From positions 1 to 25,475 of the forward strand of contig CAZEQD010000029.1 in NCBI GenBank assembly GCA_964514305.1: a stretch of 25,475 bases of DNA. Direction: 5' to 3'. Source of the stretch: CAZEQD01 sp964514305. Lineage in GTDB: Bacteria > Acidobacteriota > Aminicenantia > Aminicenantales > Aminicenantaceae. The first letter of the stretch is position 1; each line of letters opens with the position of its first letter. Below the pieces are notes generated by a model that was given only the letters and a program-made list of their open reading frames with translations, searched no databases and had not been told where the DNA came from. Made by a program: the position numbers and the translations under genes. This document shows, piece by piece, positions 15,871 to 23,889 of the stretch.

Positions 15871-16835
15871 TGATGAAACTTGGTACACTTTACCACAAGG
15901 CAGTTGAGATAGGAATTGCCAACGATTTAAGAGGCAAAAAGGAAATAAAAAAAATCCTCCAGGAAGAAAAGGAAAAATATAGCAAACTTCAGAAAGAAGA
16001 AGCCGCCTATTTCGATCAGGACAGACTTTTTAATCCCTTTTCAGATACCAGAGTCTTAAACGGTGATCTTGAGCTTGAAGTAAAAAAAGTAATTGTGGGC
16101 ATTGACATGGAAATAGGAGAAATCTTACTCGCTTATCTTCTCAACAAGGATCTGGATAAAAAAATTGACTTAATCATAGCTCATCATCCTGAGGGCTATG
16201 CTCTGGCCCGACTTTATGATGTAATGAAACTCCAGGCAGATTTATTAGCCAATTACGGTATCAGCATCAGTGTAGCCGAACAGCTTTTGGAAAAAAGAAT
16301 AAGTGAAATTCAGAGAAGATTAATGCCCATTAACCACAATCGAGCTGTAGATGCAGCCAGAATATTGGGTCTTCCAATGATGTGCATTCATACTCCGGCT
16401 GATAACTGTGTAACCAGCTACCTGAAAAAATTATTCGAGACCAAAAAACCATATAAACTCAAAGACATTATGAAAATTCTAAAAAATATTCCTGAATACA
16501 AGAAAACCTCAAAGCTCCAGGTTCCACCCAAAATAGTCAGCGGCTCCGAGGACAATAAATGCGGTAAAATATTCGTCGATATGACGGGAGGTACAGAAGG
16601 ATCTAAAGAAATTTTTGAAAAATATGCTGCCAGCGGAGTCAGTACTTTGGTTTGTATGCACCTGAGCGAAGATCATCTGGAAAAAGCCAAAAAAGCCAAT
16701 TTAAATGTGGTTATTGCCGGTCATATTGCCAGTGATTCTCTGGGTTTAAATCTTCTTTTTGACCAGCTTGAGAAAGAAGAAAAATTGGAATTTGTCAGTG
16801 TCTCTGGTTTTGAGAGAATCCGGAGAGAAAAATAA
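15870..16835 (+). CDS. NIF3-family putative dinuclear-metal protein
   Basis: A 321-residue NIF3/YbgI-like protein, a widespread family of unsettled function with a two-metal site. Visible ligand motifs are H105-H106 in IIAHHPEG, D178 in HTPADN, and H285 with D289 in AGHIASD. In E. coli YbgI the last pair is H and E spaced four apart, so D289 is a conservative swap. An N-terminal charged helix (20-50) precedes the domain. GGAG at 15861-15864 serves either of two tandem ATGs (15870, 15873). The one-base overlap with the response regulator implies coupled expression, but no functional link is known to me. Confidence 0.82.
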   Translation: MMKLGTLYHKAVEIGIANDLRGKKEIKKILQEEKEKYSKLQKEEAAYFDQDRLFNPFSDTRVLNGDLELEVKKVIVGIDMEIGEILLAYLLNKDLDKKIDLIIAHHPEGYALARLYDVMKLQADLLANYGISISVAEQLLEKRISEIQRRLMPINHNRAVDAARILGLPMMCIHTPADNCVTSYLKKLFETKKPYKLKDIMKILKNIPEYKKTSKLQVPPKIVSGSEDNKCGKIFVDMTGGTEGSKEIFEKYAASGVSTLVCMHLSEDHLEKAKKANLNVVIAGHIASDSLGLNLLFDQLEKEEKLEFVSVSGFERIRREK

Positions 16836-16877
16836 ATAAGCCTCTTTCAACCCATTTAAGGAAATTATGAAAAAAGA

Positions 16878-18056
16878 TTATTGCTTTTCTGGATGAGGAG
16901 AAGGAGCTTTCCAGGTAAAAATGAGGCTAACCAGCAAAAATATAGCCCCAGCTAAAAGATACATTTTTCGGTAACCACAAAAGTCTGAAATCCAGCCAAA
17001 AAAATAGGAACCAAACCCCATGCCCACATCAAAAAGAGTCAGATAAAGGCTGATAGCTAAACCTTTATTATCCTTTCCAAAAATATCAATCATATAAGTG
17101 CTGAGGGCGGGGAAAATAAGTCCCTGACCAAACCCACCAATAAAGCCAGTGAGGACCAGCATCCAAAAATGTCTAACCTGAGAGATTAGGAAGATATTAA
17201 AAACAATAATGCAGACAGACGGGAAAATCACTCTTTTGCGGCCGTAGCGATCTGATAGATCACCCATCCAGAGTCGGGTTAAAATTGCTGCCCCTGAAAA
17301 TGCTATGAAAAAAGGCCCTACTCTCTCCAAAGGAATAGATTTAGCAAAGAGGGCAATAAAATAGACAACCGCGCCCCTCACTGCGCCATGGATTACTGGT
17401 AAAAAAGATATAGCCAAGACAGCCATGATGGATACATTTATTAAAGATTTTGGTTTGGCTAAACGAGGGGAATTATTGATTCGGATTACTTCTTTTGTCA
17501 GAAAAATACAGACAAAGGCAAGAATAAGAAAGACAAAGCTGGTATTAAAAAGAGCTCCAAATCCAAAGATATTAACAAGCTCTTCAGCTAAGGCAGGGCC
17601 TAGAGCACCGGAAAGAAGCCCAGCCACGCCAATGATGCCCATTGAATGAGCTAATCTCTCCACTGGAGCTAAATCTGAACAAATGGTGATAGTGGCTGTC
17701 ATGCTCACTCCCCAACCGATGCCAGTCAAAGCTCTAAGCAGAATAGGCAGGAAGCCTGCATCATTAATTAAATGGTAAGCAGGCAGAACCAAAATCAAAA
17801 AGGCTATGCCCGCTAAGGAAATTTTCCTTCTGCCTTTTATATCAACCAACCTGCCAATGATAGGACGAACAAATATAGACAGTAAGCTGTGGACGCCCAT
17901 GATCAGGCCAATGCGGCTTTTAGGGGCATTGAACTGTTTAAAAAAAAGGGGAAAGATAAAAAAGAGGGTGATGCTCATAAAGAGGAAAAAATAACCGAGA
18001 AGCGCAATCAAAAAATCTTTATTCCAGATAGATTTTATATTTTGGCTTCTTTCCAT
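16878..18056 (-). CDS. Major facilitator superfamily transporter
   Basis: A 392-residue protein with about twelve hydrophobic helices. MFS motif A appears as GRLVDIKGRRK in the loop between helices 2 and 3, with a second copy, GDLSDRYGRKR, in the C-terminal half. Both support proton-driven transport. The substrate is not evident; the general look is of a sugar-efflux or drug-efflux type. Single gene, convergent with the NIF3-family gene and 42 bases from it. The ribosome site is weak (AAAGATAAA before the ATG). A strong promoter lies about 190 bases upstream, leaving an unusually long leader. Confidence 0.88.
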   Translation of the reverse strand: MERSQNIKSIWNKDFLIALLGYFFLFMSITLFFIFPLFFKQFNAPKSRIGLIMGVHSLLSIFVRPIIGRLVDIKGRRKISLAGIAFLILVLPAYHLINDAGFLPILLRALTGIGWGVSMTATITICSDLAPVERLAHSMGIIGVAGLLSGALGPALAEELVNIFGFGALFNTSFVFLILAFVCIFLTKEVIRINNSPRLAKPKSLINVSIMAVLAISFLPVIHGAVRGAVVYFIALFAKSIPLERVGPFFIAFSGAAILTRLWMGDLSDRYGRKRVIFPSVCIIVFNIFLISQVRHFWMLVLTGFIGGFGQGLIFPALSTYMIDIFGKDNKGLAISLYLTLFDVGMGFGSYFFGWISDFCGYRKMYLLAGAIFLLVSLIFTWKAPSPHPEKQ

Positions 18057-18242
18057 TTTATCTTTAAGTTAACCAAGTCTTAAATTATCTTTGGCCTTTT
18101 AGTGTATTAAATCTAGAATTAATGGTAAAGAAAATTTTTGGTTAATAGAGGTGCTGGCTGTTTTGGGTATGGGGAAAATAAGCAAAAAGGGGATAATGAA
18201 GGAGGGTTTCAGAAAACCTTGCCCAGCCAGCCAAACAAGGTT
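18057..18242 (-). promoter_or_regulatory. Long 5' leader of the MFS gene with possible pseudoknot
   Basis: From the predicted start at about 18242 the minus-strand RNA begins with AACCTTG, a 14-base loop, then CAAGGTT (plus 18236-18242 and 18215-18221). The loop holds GCTGGCTG (reverse complement of plus 18224-18231), which is perfectly complementary to a CAGCCAGC stretch further down the leader (plus 18153-18160). This would form a loop-to-downstream pseudoknot of eight pairs. A pyrimidine-rich stretch lies between. No known riboswitch class is recognised. Confidence 0.4.
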
Positions 18243-18248
18243 GATTCT

Positions 18249-18276
18249 ATTATACTAAAACGACAAAATAAGTCAA
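18249..18276 (-). promoter_or_regulatory. Strong sigma70-type promoter upstream of the MFS gene
   Basis: On the minus strand TTGACT (plus 18271-18276) and a perfect TATAAT (plus 18249-18254) are separated by 16 bases. This is the best promoter match in the window. It lies between the alcohol dehydrogenase stop and the MFS gene and points at the latter. Confidence 0.65.
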
Positions 18277-18288
18277 TATTTTAATTAA

Positions 18289-18306
18289 ATTTTTTTTAAA
18301 AAAAAT
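18289..18306. other. A/T-only palindrome after the alcohol dehydrogenase gene
   Basis: An 18-base perfect palindrome of A, eight T, eight A, T starts just beyond the 3' end of the minus-strand gene. It may help end transcription, but lacks any G-C pair, so a functional terminator is doubtful. Confidence 0.25.
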
Positions 18307-18311
18307 CTGTT

Positions 18312-19589
18312 TCAATGACCTTTTACAGTCCTAATTATAGAAAAATCTCCCCTATAAGCTGCCTCAAGAATGGGTCTCATATAATTGTCAATCATCTCTT
18401 TACTCAAGGGTATTGGCATGTTTTTCAGTTTCATTTCTAACTGAGGGTTTTTGGCCGCAATCAGTGCTCTTTCTATATGAGCCTGCTCAAAACCATTTAC
18501 CTCTTGAAAAGAAATTGGAAAGGTTACCTTCCTGGCCATTTTCCACATAGCCTCGGCTACTGCCTCCGCCAAGGCTCTTCCTTTAAGCTTAGAAGCATGA
18601 GCATCAATAAATCCATATTTAGCAAAAATCTGACTTAATATTTTAAGCTGAGGTTGAATAGCGGGAAAAAAGAAAATAGTGTAATAAGGAACTAAAATGG
18701 CACAGGCCCGGCCGTGACTTAAAACATCTACCAGAGAAAAGCTGTTAAGATGGGGGCCATTAGTACCACCAATCATAATAGCATATCCTCCCAGGTCAGT
18801 TCCTAATCCTATAGCTTCTCTGCTCTTTATATCTTCCTGATCAGCCAAAACCTTGGGCAAATTTGCCACCAGCAGTTCAATCCCTACCTCAACAATCTCC
18901 CTTATTTTCTTAAAATTGACTGAAGAAGCCCCATAAAAAACTTCAAGGCAATGAGCCAAACCATCAAAAGCACCATCTAAAGTCAGGGCCAAAGGAGCAG
19001 AGAAAGTAAGTCTATAATCGAAAAGGGCTTTGGGGGGGATTATAGCTTCATCAACTATTAATTTCTTTTGTGAGGTCTGAAGGTCAGTAATATTCGAATA
19101 TTTGGTTAGATGGGCAGCCGAACCAGCCGCAGTTTGGACGGCCATCAGGGGGATTAGCTTTTTGCCTGTTTTAGCTATCTCCTCAGTCACTTTCCCTACC
19201 CCAAAATAATGTTCTACCTCGCCCCCTAAAGTGGCCAGGACTAAAGCTGCCTTAGCTGCATCTATGCCAGACCCTCCGGCCACCACAATAAGATTATCGA
19301 CACCAGAACTTCTAACGGCTTCTGCCAACCTCAAAACATCTTCCCGAGGAGCATTAGGCCTGGCGCTGGGAACAGGCCCCATGACTTCTATCCCCTGCTT
19401 ATTTAAAGAATCAACAATGAGTGATAAATCTTCAGGGCTTCGCTGGCCGAGATTGGTGATTAAAAGGGTTCTTTTACCTAAAAAGCTGGCAAGATAGCCG
19501 ATTTTATCCAAACAGTCTGGCCCAAAAATATAATCATTTCCTTTAAAAGCCTTTATAAGCTGCCGGGCCCTCTCTTTTAATTTTCCCAT
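18312..19589 (-). CDS. Iron-type (group III) alcohol dehydrogenase
   Basis: A 425-residue member of the Fe-dependent alcohol dehydrogenase family, which reduces aldehydes or oxidises alcohols with NAD(P)H. The dinucleotide motif GGSGIDAAKA is at 105-114. Metal ligands are D209 and H213 in FDGLAHC, H280 in GPHLNS and H292 in SHG. H280 to H292 is 12 residues, whereas FucO has 14 between H263 and H277, so the loop is shortened and carries NSFSLVDVL. The typical HALSHPLG segment is absent. The substrate is unknown; a fermentative role is an inference. Single gene, with no sugar or microcompartment genes beside it. Confidence 0.87.
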   Translation of the reverse strand: MGKLKERARQLIKAFKGNDYIFGPDCLDKIGYLASFLGKRTLLITNLGQRSPEDLSLIVDSLNKQGIEVMGPVPSARPNAPREDVLRLAEAVRSSGVDNLIVVAGGSGIDAAKAALVLATLGGEVEHYFGVGKVTEEIAKTGKKLIPLMAVQTAAGSAAHLTKYSNITDLQTSQKKLIVDEAIIPPKALFDYRLTFSAPLALTLDGAFDGLAHCLEVFYGASSVNFKKIREIVEVGIELLVANLPKVLADQEDIKSREAIGLGTDLGGYAIMIGGTNGPHLNSFSLVDVLSHGRACAILVPYYTIFFFPAIQPQLKILSQIFAKYGFIDAHASKLKGRALAEAVAEAMWKMARKVTFPISFQEVNGFEQAHIERALIAAKNPQLEMKLKNMPIPLSKEMIDNYMRPILEAAYRGDFSIIRTVKGH

Positions 19590-19694
19590 ATTACTATTTT
19601 TTTACCAAAACGTGAGATTATTCTCGCTTCTGAGATTTACAAATAAGCTCTGTCTTCAGCTCAGAAATATAGGAAATACTGCCGTTTTTCCTGT

Positions 19695-19716
19695 AAAAAT
19701 AGGGACTTTTTCCCCT
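19695..19716 (-). terminator. Weak Rho-independent terminator after the CBM9-like gene
   Basis: Minus-strand AGGGG and TCCCT (with one G-U pair) close around AAAAAG and are followed by ATTTTT, starting four bases after the stop codon of the gene ending at 19721. The stem is short, so efficiency is uncertain. Confidence 0.4.
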
Positions 19717-19720
19717 TTAT

Positions 19721-20554
19721 TCATTGAAGCTGAGCTAAGTTAAGGTTTAACCATAATTCATATTTTTTTGGACCGGTCAAGGCTCCGATGGGAACAGAGT
19801 TGAAAGCCCCAGCTCCGGCTATATTGCTATCAGGCTCAGCTCCGGTAGTTCTGGTCCTATTTAAAGCAGCCTGCCTTCGCCTCAGAGCTGCCTTCATTTC
19901 CTTGGTCAATCCACCCCACTCAAAACCTACTTTTATCTTTTGGAGAGGCTGCCCTTTTAACTCGGGAACATTGTTGATAATCATCTCCAGAGGAATTTTA
20001 AATTCGAAAACAAAAGCATTTTGCTGTTTCAAAAACCTGAAACTTGCTTTTTTAGCACTTTTTGCAGGAGCTGAAGCAGGTTTTTTCTCTTCTTTTATCT
20101 CCTCTGCATTATACATGACATAAGATTTACTTGACCTGATTTCTTTTTTCTTTTCCTCAGATAAGGGACCACTTTCCCTTTCTAGGCGGGCAATTAAAGC
20201 CTCGGCTAGAATCTCTCTTTGGATAAATTTAATACCATAATTCTTTTTCTTTTTCTTAGTAGAGCTGAACCAGATAGTCATGCCTGTAGTTCCGATTGAA
20301 CTTAAGTATTTTTTATCCTTGAAAATAAACAAAACGTAAATATTTTCTTTATCATTTTTGAAACCATAATCAACCTTAACTTTTTTCTCTGTATTTAGAA
20401 CAGCCTGATTCCAGTCATTATTGACACCATCTATTCTTAGAGGATTAACAGCCCAACTACTCATAACTTCCTTCTCTTTGGCCAAGCTCACTAAAGAAAA
20501 AGATGAAACTAGAAATAATAACAAAATAAATCTCACCAGTATTTTGTTCTTCAT
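19721..20554 (-). CDS. Exported CBM9-like beta-sandwich protein
   Basis: A 277-residue protein with a clear signal peptide (KNK, hydrophobic core, cut near SLA-KEK). Residues about 35-110 read like the start of a CBM9-like/DOMON-type beta-sandwich: LRIDGVNNDWNQA, then IYVLFIFKDKKY and TIWFS. This pattern is common in exported proteins that bind sugars or haem. A lysine- and alanine-rich stretch (about 150-170) links it to a second beta-rich part with FEFKIPLEMI. The family assignment is by pattern only. The start at 20554 is chosen because GGAGG lies eight bases before it; an ATG at 20569 would place that site inside the gene. Single gene with its own promoter. Function is unknown. Confidence 0.6.
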   Translation of the reverse strand: MKNKILVRFILLLFLVSSFSLVSLAKEKEVMSSWAVNPLRIDGVNNDWNQAVLNTEKKVKVDYGFKNDKENIYVLFIFKDKKYLSSIGTTGMTIWFSSTKKKKKNYGIKFIQREILAEALIARLERESGPLSEEKKKEIRSSKSYVMYNAEEIKEEKKPASAPAKSAKKASFRFLKQQNAFVFEFKIPLEMIINNVPELKGQPLQKIKVGFEWGGLTKEMKAALRRRQAALNRTRTTGAEPDSNIAGAGAFNSVPIGALTGPKKYELWLNLNLAQLQ

Positions 20555-20581
20555 CAGCTTTTCCTCCATTTATAATATAAA

Positions 20582-20610
20582 ATTATAGCAGACTTTGATT
20601 TTTATGCCCA
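20582..20610 (-). promoter_or_regulatory. Extended -10 promoter of the CBM9-like gene
   Basis: Minus-strand TGCTATAAT provides a perfect -10 (plus 20582-20587) with a TGn extension, and TGGGCA (4 of 6) lies 17 bases upstream. Predicted transcription starts about 20 bases before the gene, just ahead of the GGAGG site. Confidence 0.55.
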
Positions 20611-20687
20611 GCTTTTGGGTTGTTAACTTAAGGATTTTGAAAACTTTATTAACTAACCTGGATTATTCACGAGTCGAGGTTGGTGCA

Positions 20688-20892
20688 GATGCAAGGCGCA
20701 GCGTATGAAGCTGTGGTTCTCCACCGCGAATTGGTCACAACACAGCAGATGCAGCAAGATCGGCTTGCCCAAAGGGTAAAAAATGCCGATGTTTTATTTG
20801 GAATTTTACATAGATATGAACAAATCAAAATTATTAAGCTAATTTCACGAAGAATGCTTATAACTAGCTGATATTATTGAAATTGTATTTGG
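20688..20892 (+). repeat. Two-copy 0.2-kb intergenic repeat, copy 2
   Basis: Same orientation as copy 1 at 130-333 and about 90 percent identical by eye, with one single-base insertion near 20850. The short frame from the ATG at 20689 is kept open: QDRLAQRVKNADVLFGILHR is identical in both copies at the protein level. The insertion changes its last codons. The GCAGCG...CGCTGC pairing of copy 1 is not kept here, while a GTGG/CCAC hairpin remains. The flanks differ fully from those of copy 1, so the edges are sharp at GATGCAAGG and GTATTT. It fills the spacer between two minus-strand genes. Confidence 0.85.
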
Positions 20893-20938
20893 TTTTTGGG
20901 GATTCTTTCCTTATTTGACATTATTTTTATAATGAAAA

Positions 20939-21514
20939 TTATTTTAATTCAAACCTAAAACCAAAGCCTATTAAATATCGAATTCCTCCCAGATCAACTC
21001 GATTTTCATAGGGTTGGACTCTCAAGGGCACATATTTAACCTCAGTCCCAAGGAACAAATAATTTAAAACAAAAACTTTAAAACCGCCGCTAAAGGTCAC
21101 GGTCGCTTTTTTGCCGTCAACCTTATACTCTTCCACATAAGCACTTTCAACTGTCTGTTTGTAAGCAAAATAGCCACAGCCAATTTTCAGATAAGGAAAG
21201 AAAGATTTTAGTCTTAATTGATAGCCGATAAAAATCTCTGGTCCAACTATTCTTAGACAGGCCGGCTCCTTGTATATTCCAATTTCTCCTTCCTTTGAAT
21301 AGCCTCCCTCATAGCCGAGGCCGAAAATTATAGCCTTGCTGATATTTACATTCAGGTAGGGAAAATAAATATAACCCTGGCCGTAAATGTATTTAATGTC
21401 AGAATCATTAACCGTTCTCTCGCCAAAAAAAAGCCCTACATTAAAATCTACAGCATAAATTGTAGAAGCTAGAAACACTAAAAAAATGAAACCCACAATT
21501 GTCTTTTTTATCAT
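20939..21514 (-). CDS. Small outer-membrane beta-barrel-like protein
   Basis: A 191-residue protein with a signal peptide (MIKK, hydrophobic core, cut near IYA-VDF). The rest is rich in alternating hydrophobic and polar residues with many Gly and aromatic residues, as in eight-strand barrels: VGLFFGER, GFGFRFELK at the end. The final strand ends in K rather than the F/W typical of proteobacterial barrels. Family and function are unknown. The start at 21514 follows GAGGAAAG; a TTG four codons earlier would overlap the peptidase gene. Eight bases separate it from the upstream C1A peptidase, so they are likely co-transcribed and may act at the same surface. Confidence 0.7.
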   Translation of the reverse strand: MIKKTIVGFIFLVFLASTIYAVDFNVGLFFGERTVNDSDIKYIYGQGYIYFPYLNVNISKAIIFGLGYEGGYSKEGEIGIYKEPACLRIVGPEIFIGYQLRLKSFFPYLKIGCGYFAYKQTVESAYVEEYKVDGKKATVTFSGGFKVFVLNYLFLGTEVKYVPLRVQPYENRVDLGGIRYLIGFGFRFELK

Positions 21515-21522
21515 AGCTTTCC

Positions 21523-23310
21523 TCAATTGCTGACCTCAACTGGATCACTTTCTCGGCCCAGCTCATCAACAGCAGAAATTTTATAGGCATAAAATTCATC
21601 TTTCTTAAGACCTCTATCATCATAGCTGTAAACATTAGGCCTTAGCTCTTCCAGTAGTCGATAGGACTTCTCCCCAGCTTCTTTTGGTTTACGGTACAGC
21701 CTGTAGGAAATTATCTTTATTTTATTTTTGGGATTGGCTTTCCAGCCCAACCTATTTATGTATTCACGAAAGAAGATAAAGTTATTCTCGACTCTTTCCA
21801 GCTTAAAATTTGCTGGTGGATAAAGAGGTGGAAACCCAGCAAAGGTTTTAAGGCAAACATTGGAATTAGCAAATTCTCCTTCCCAAGAAGTATGAAGATC
21901 ATTCCAAGCGGAACCATTACTGCTGATAAAGCTTTGGCCAGCTTCAGCCCGGGCCCGGCTGCTGTAATTCCGAAAAGGATATTCAATAGGAATGGGATAT
22001 TTGTAATTTTTAGTTGTCAACTTAAGGACCACAGAAAATCTCTGTCCTTCTTTCAAAGTTACCCCAACTTTTAATGGAATGGTAAAATACCCTGGAGAAA
22101 CTAAAAGGCCTGATTCTTTTCTGGCTAAGTGGCCGCTTCTTGGCTGCTCATCACTAATGTCAGTGTAAATATATATTTCATAGCTGTTGGAAGAACCAGC
22201 AGCATAAAAACTGACTGCAATCAAAGGATTATTGGAAGAGGCTGTAAAGATATTGGCCATCCAGGCAGTTTCTGATCTATAACCCAACGACCAGGTCCAG
22301 CCCAGGGTGTCATATTGATATATATCTATATAACCTGAAGTCGGTTCTGCTTTTAAAACAGCATTCCATTCTCTGCCAAAATAGTTATCATAATAGGAGA
22401 CATAAAAATAACCGCTTTCTCCCCAATTCTTTCCCCAACTGTTTCTGGCTATAAAGGCACCCTTTCCAGGTGGAGTGATTTTAAATTTGGTTTTGTCGAA
22501 ACTATCATCCCAGCCAACAATGGCCACAGCATGACTTCCCTTTTCTATGTCCTTATTATAGAAAGCATTATAGATAGAATTATAACAAGAGCCAGCAAAA
22601 TACATACTCGTATAAACTGCTCCATATTTCATGACTGCCAGCTTGAGGCCGTCATTATCCAAGGAATCGCTGCGGGAAGGTACGTAAATTACGTTTTGGA
22701 CATGTTTTCTTGCCTTCAGGCCAGTCAGGTAGGCATATTGGTAAGGGTCATCTTCTTCCTTAACCGGGCCACTCCATCTGGCCAGATAAGCTGTAGCCAT
22801 AAAAATATCGCCGCCCTCACATGGCCCCCAATCAAAGCCGTGGTGATCAATTAAATTCTGTTCAGAAAAATTCCAGCTCTCCGAAGGCAGAAGAAAAGAT
22901 TCAAGGGAACCATAGGCGGCAAAGGCCCAGCAGGAACCGCATCTTCCCTGATTACGGATGGGAGTAAGTTTGCCCTCACAGCGCAGATCATAAGAAGTGG
23001 GTAGTCTTTCTTCCCTGACCGGCCTAAATTCAGTTGGGTGGGCGTTTTTAATATAAAATATATTCAGAGGGCTTGGCTTTAAACCAAGAGGATGGCCTTC
23101 TTCTGTGTATTTTGGCCATTTTTCTAACTTAAGACCTTGAATGTACTCCAAGAATTCAGGATTTATAGGTGCTGGCCTGATTTTCGCTTCATCTTGAGCC
23201 AGGTTGCCTGATGAGAGATAAAGGACAAAACAAGCAATTACAGAAAAGAGAATTAATCCTGAAAGCCAATATTTCGCCTTTAAATATCTGTTTTTTCTGA
23301 TTCCTTTCAT
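21523..23310 (-). CDS. Secreted papain-family (C1A) cysteine peptidase with lectin-like and FnIII-like domains
   Basis: A 595-residue exported protease. Residues 13-36 form a signal or membrane anchor. A short pro-region to about 100 is followed by the C1A peptidase domain (about 104-315). The catalytic set is Q121, C127 (QGRCGSCWAF), H260 (SHAVAIVGWDD) and N290 (ARNSWGKNWG). The next region, about 320-480, resembles the lectin-like domain often joined to bacterial C1 peptidases (AVSFYAAGSSNSYEIYIYT). The last 95 residues look like a fibronectin type III module (PPANFKLER... YAYKISAVDELGRES). A GGAAGGG ribosome site precedes the ATG. It is encoded just ahead of a beta-barrel-like protein. Substrate is unknown; a role in degrading external protein is inferred. 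Confidence 0.9.
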   Translation of the reverse strand: MKGIRKNRYLKAKYWLSGLILFSVIACFVLYLSSGNLAQDEAKIRPAPINPEFLEYIQGLKLEKWPKYTEEGHPLGLKPSPLNIFYIKNAHPTEFRPVREERLPTSYDLRCEGKLTPIRNQGRCGSCWAFAAYGSLESFLLPSESWNFSEQNLIDHHGFDWGPCEGGDIFMATAYLARWSGPVKEEDDPYQYAYLTGLKARKHVQNVIYVPSRSDSLDNDGLKLAVMKYGAVYTSMYFAGSCYNSIYNAFYNKDIEKGSHAVAIVGWDDSFDKTKFKITPPGKGAFIARNSWGKNWGESGYFYVSYYDNYFGREWNAVLKAEPTSGYIDIYQYDTLGWTWSLGYRSETAWMANIFTASSNNPLIAVSFYAAGSSNSYEIYIYTDISDEQPRSGHLARKESGLLVSPGYFTIPLKVGVTLKEGQRFSVVLKLTTKNYKYPIPIEYPFRNYSSRARAEAGQSFISSNGSAWNDLHTSWEGEFANSNVCLKTFAGFPPLYPPANFKLERVENNFIFFREYINRLGWKANPKNKIKIISYRLYRKPKEAGEKSYRLLEELRPNVYSYDDRGLKKDEFYAYKISAVDELGRESDPVEVSN

Positions 23311-23385
23311 CTAATTCCCTTCCTAATTATATGACGAATGCTAAACTCTTTCCTATAAATTTTTATGCTTCTCCTTGTCTGAGTC

Positions 23386-23403
23386 TAATAATACTCATTA
23401 TCA
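23386..23403. promoter_or_regulatory. Near-palindrome upstream of the peptidase gene
   Basis: TAATAAT and ATTATCA flank ACTC, giving 6 of 7 matched inverted positions. It lies about 75-95 bases before the peptidase start, between it and the CBS gene. It resembles half of a Fur-type box (GATAAT units) but could be chance in AT-rich DNA. Confidence 0.25.
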
Positions 23404-23442
23404 ACAGAAATCCCTGAAATTAAACAAAAATAATAACAAGAA

Positions 23443-23889
23443 TTATGATCTTTTTTTGAGAAAATCTTTTATTTTAGCTTCGAGCAACATCTCGGAGGTT
23501 AAAAATCCAATAACCTGTCCCTGATTATTAGTTATCGGCAACTCGGAAAGATCTTCCTTTATCATTGCCGAAATAGCTTTGTCAATATCATCTGTCTCAG
23601 AAATAGTGATAATATTTCTTGTCAACAAATCATTGGCTGTTTCACAAGTCAACAAGGCATACAACTCATGAAGGCGAGAATCAGCGGGCACATGGTGAGA
23701 AAAAACGGCCCGAAATATTCGCTTTCTAGAAATTAACCCGATCAACTTATCATTCTCATCAACCACACAAAGATGGTGTTTATTGGGATACTCCAAAATT
23801 AACCTAAGCATATCCTCAATAATCATCTCCGGACGGACAATTAGTGGCGCATCATAGGGCTTAAATTCTTTGACCTTTTTTTTCTTCAT
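23443..23889 (-). CDS. Tandem CBS-domain protein
   Basis: A 148-residue protein of two CBS modules (about 20-62 and 90-145): HLCVVDENDKLIGLISRKRI and ELPITNNQGQVIGFLTSEML are the paired core strands. Such pairs bind adenosine nucleotides and often gate transporters. It has no membrane segment. Its ATG overlaps the stop of the antiporter gene by four bases (ATGA), so the two are translationally coupled. The C-terminus is basic. Confidence 0.9.
   Translation of the reverse strand: MKKKKVKEFKPYDAPLIVRPEMIIEDMLRLILEYPNKHHLCVVDENDKLIGLISRKRIFRAVFSHHVPADSRLHELYALLTCETANDLLTRNIITISETDDIDKAISAMIKEDLSELPITNNQGQVIGFLTSEMLLEAKIKDFLKKRS

Noticed and set aside
20680..20871. A 63-codon plus-strand frame within repeat copy 2
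   Set aside because: It has no ribosome site and lies in a repeated element. It is described with the repeat rather than called a gene, although the open frame in both copies is noted.
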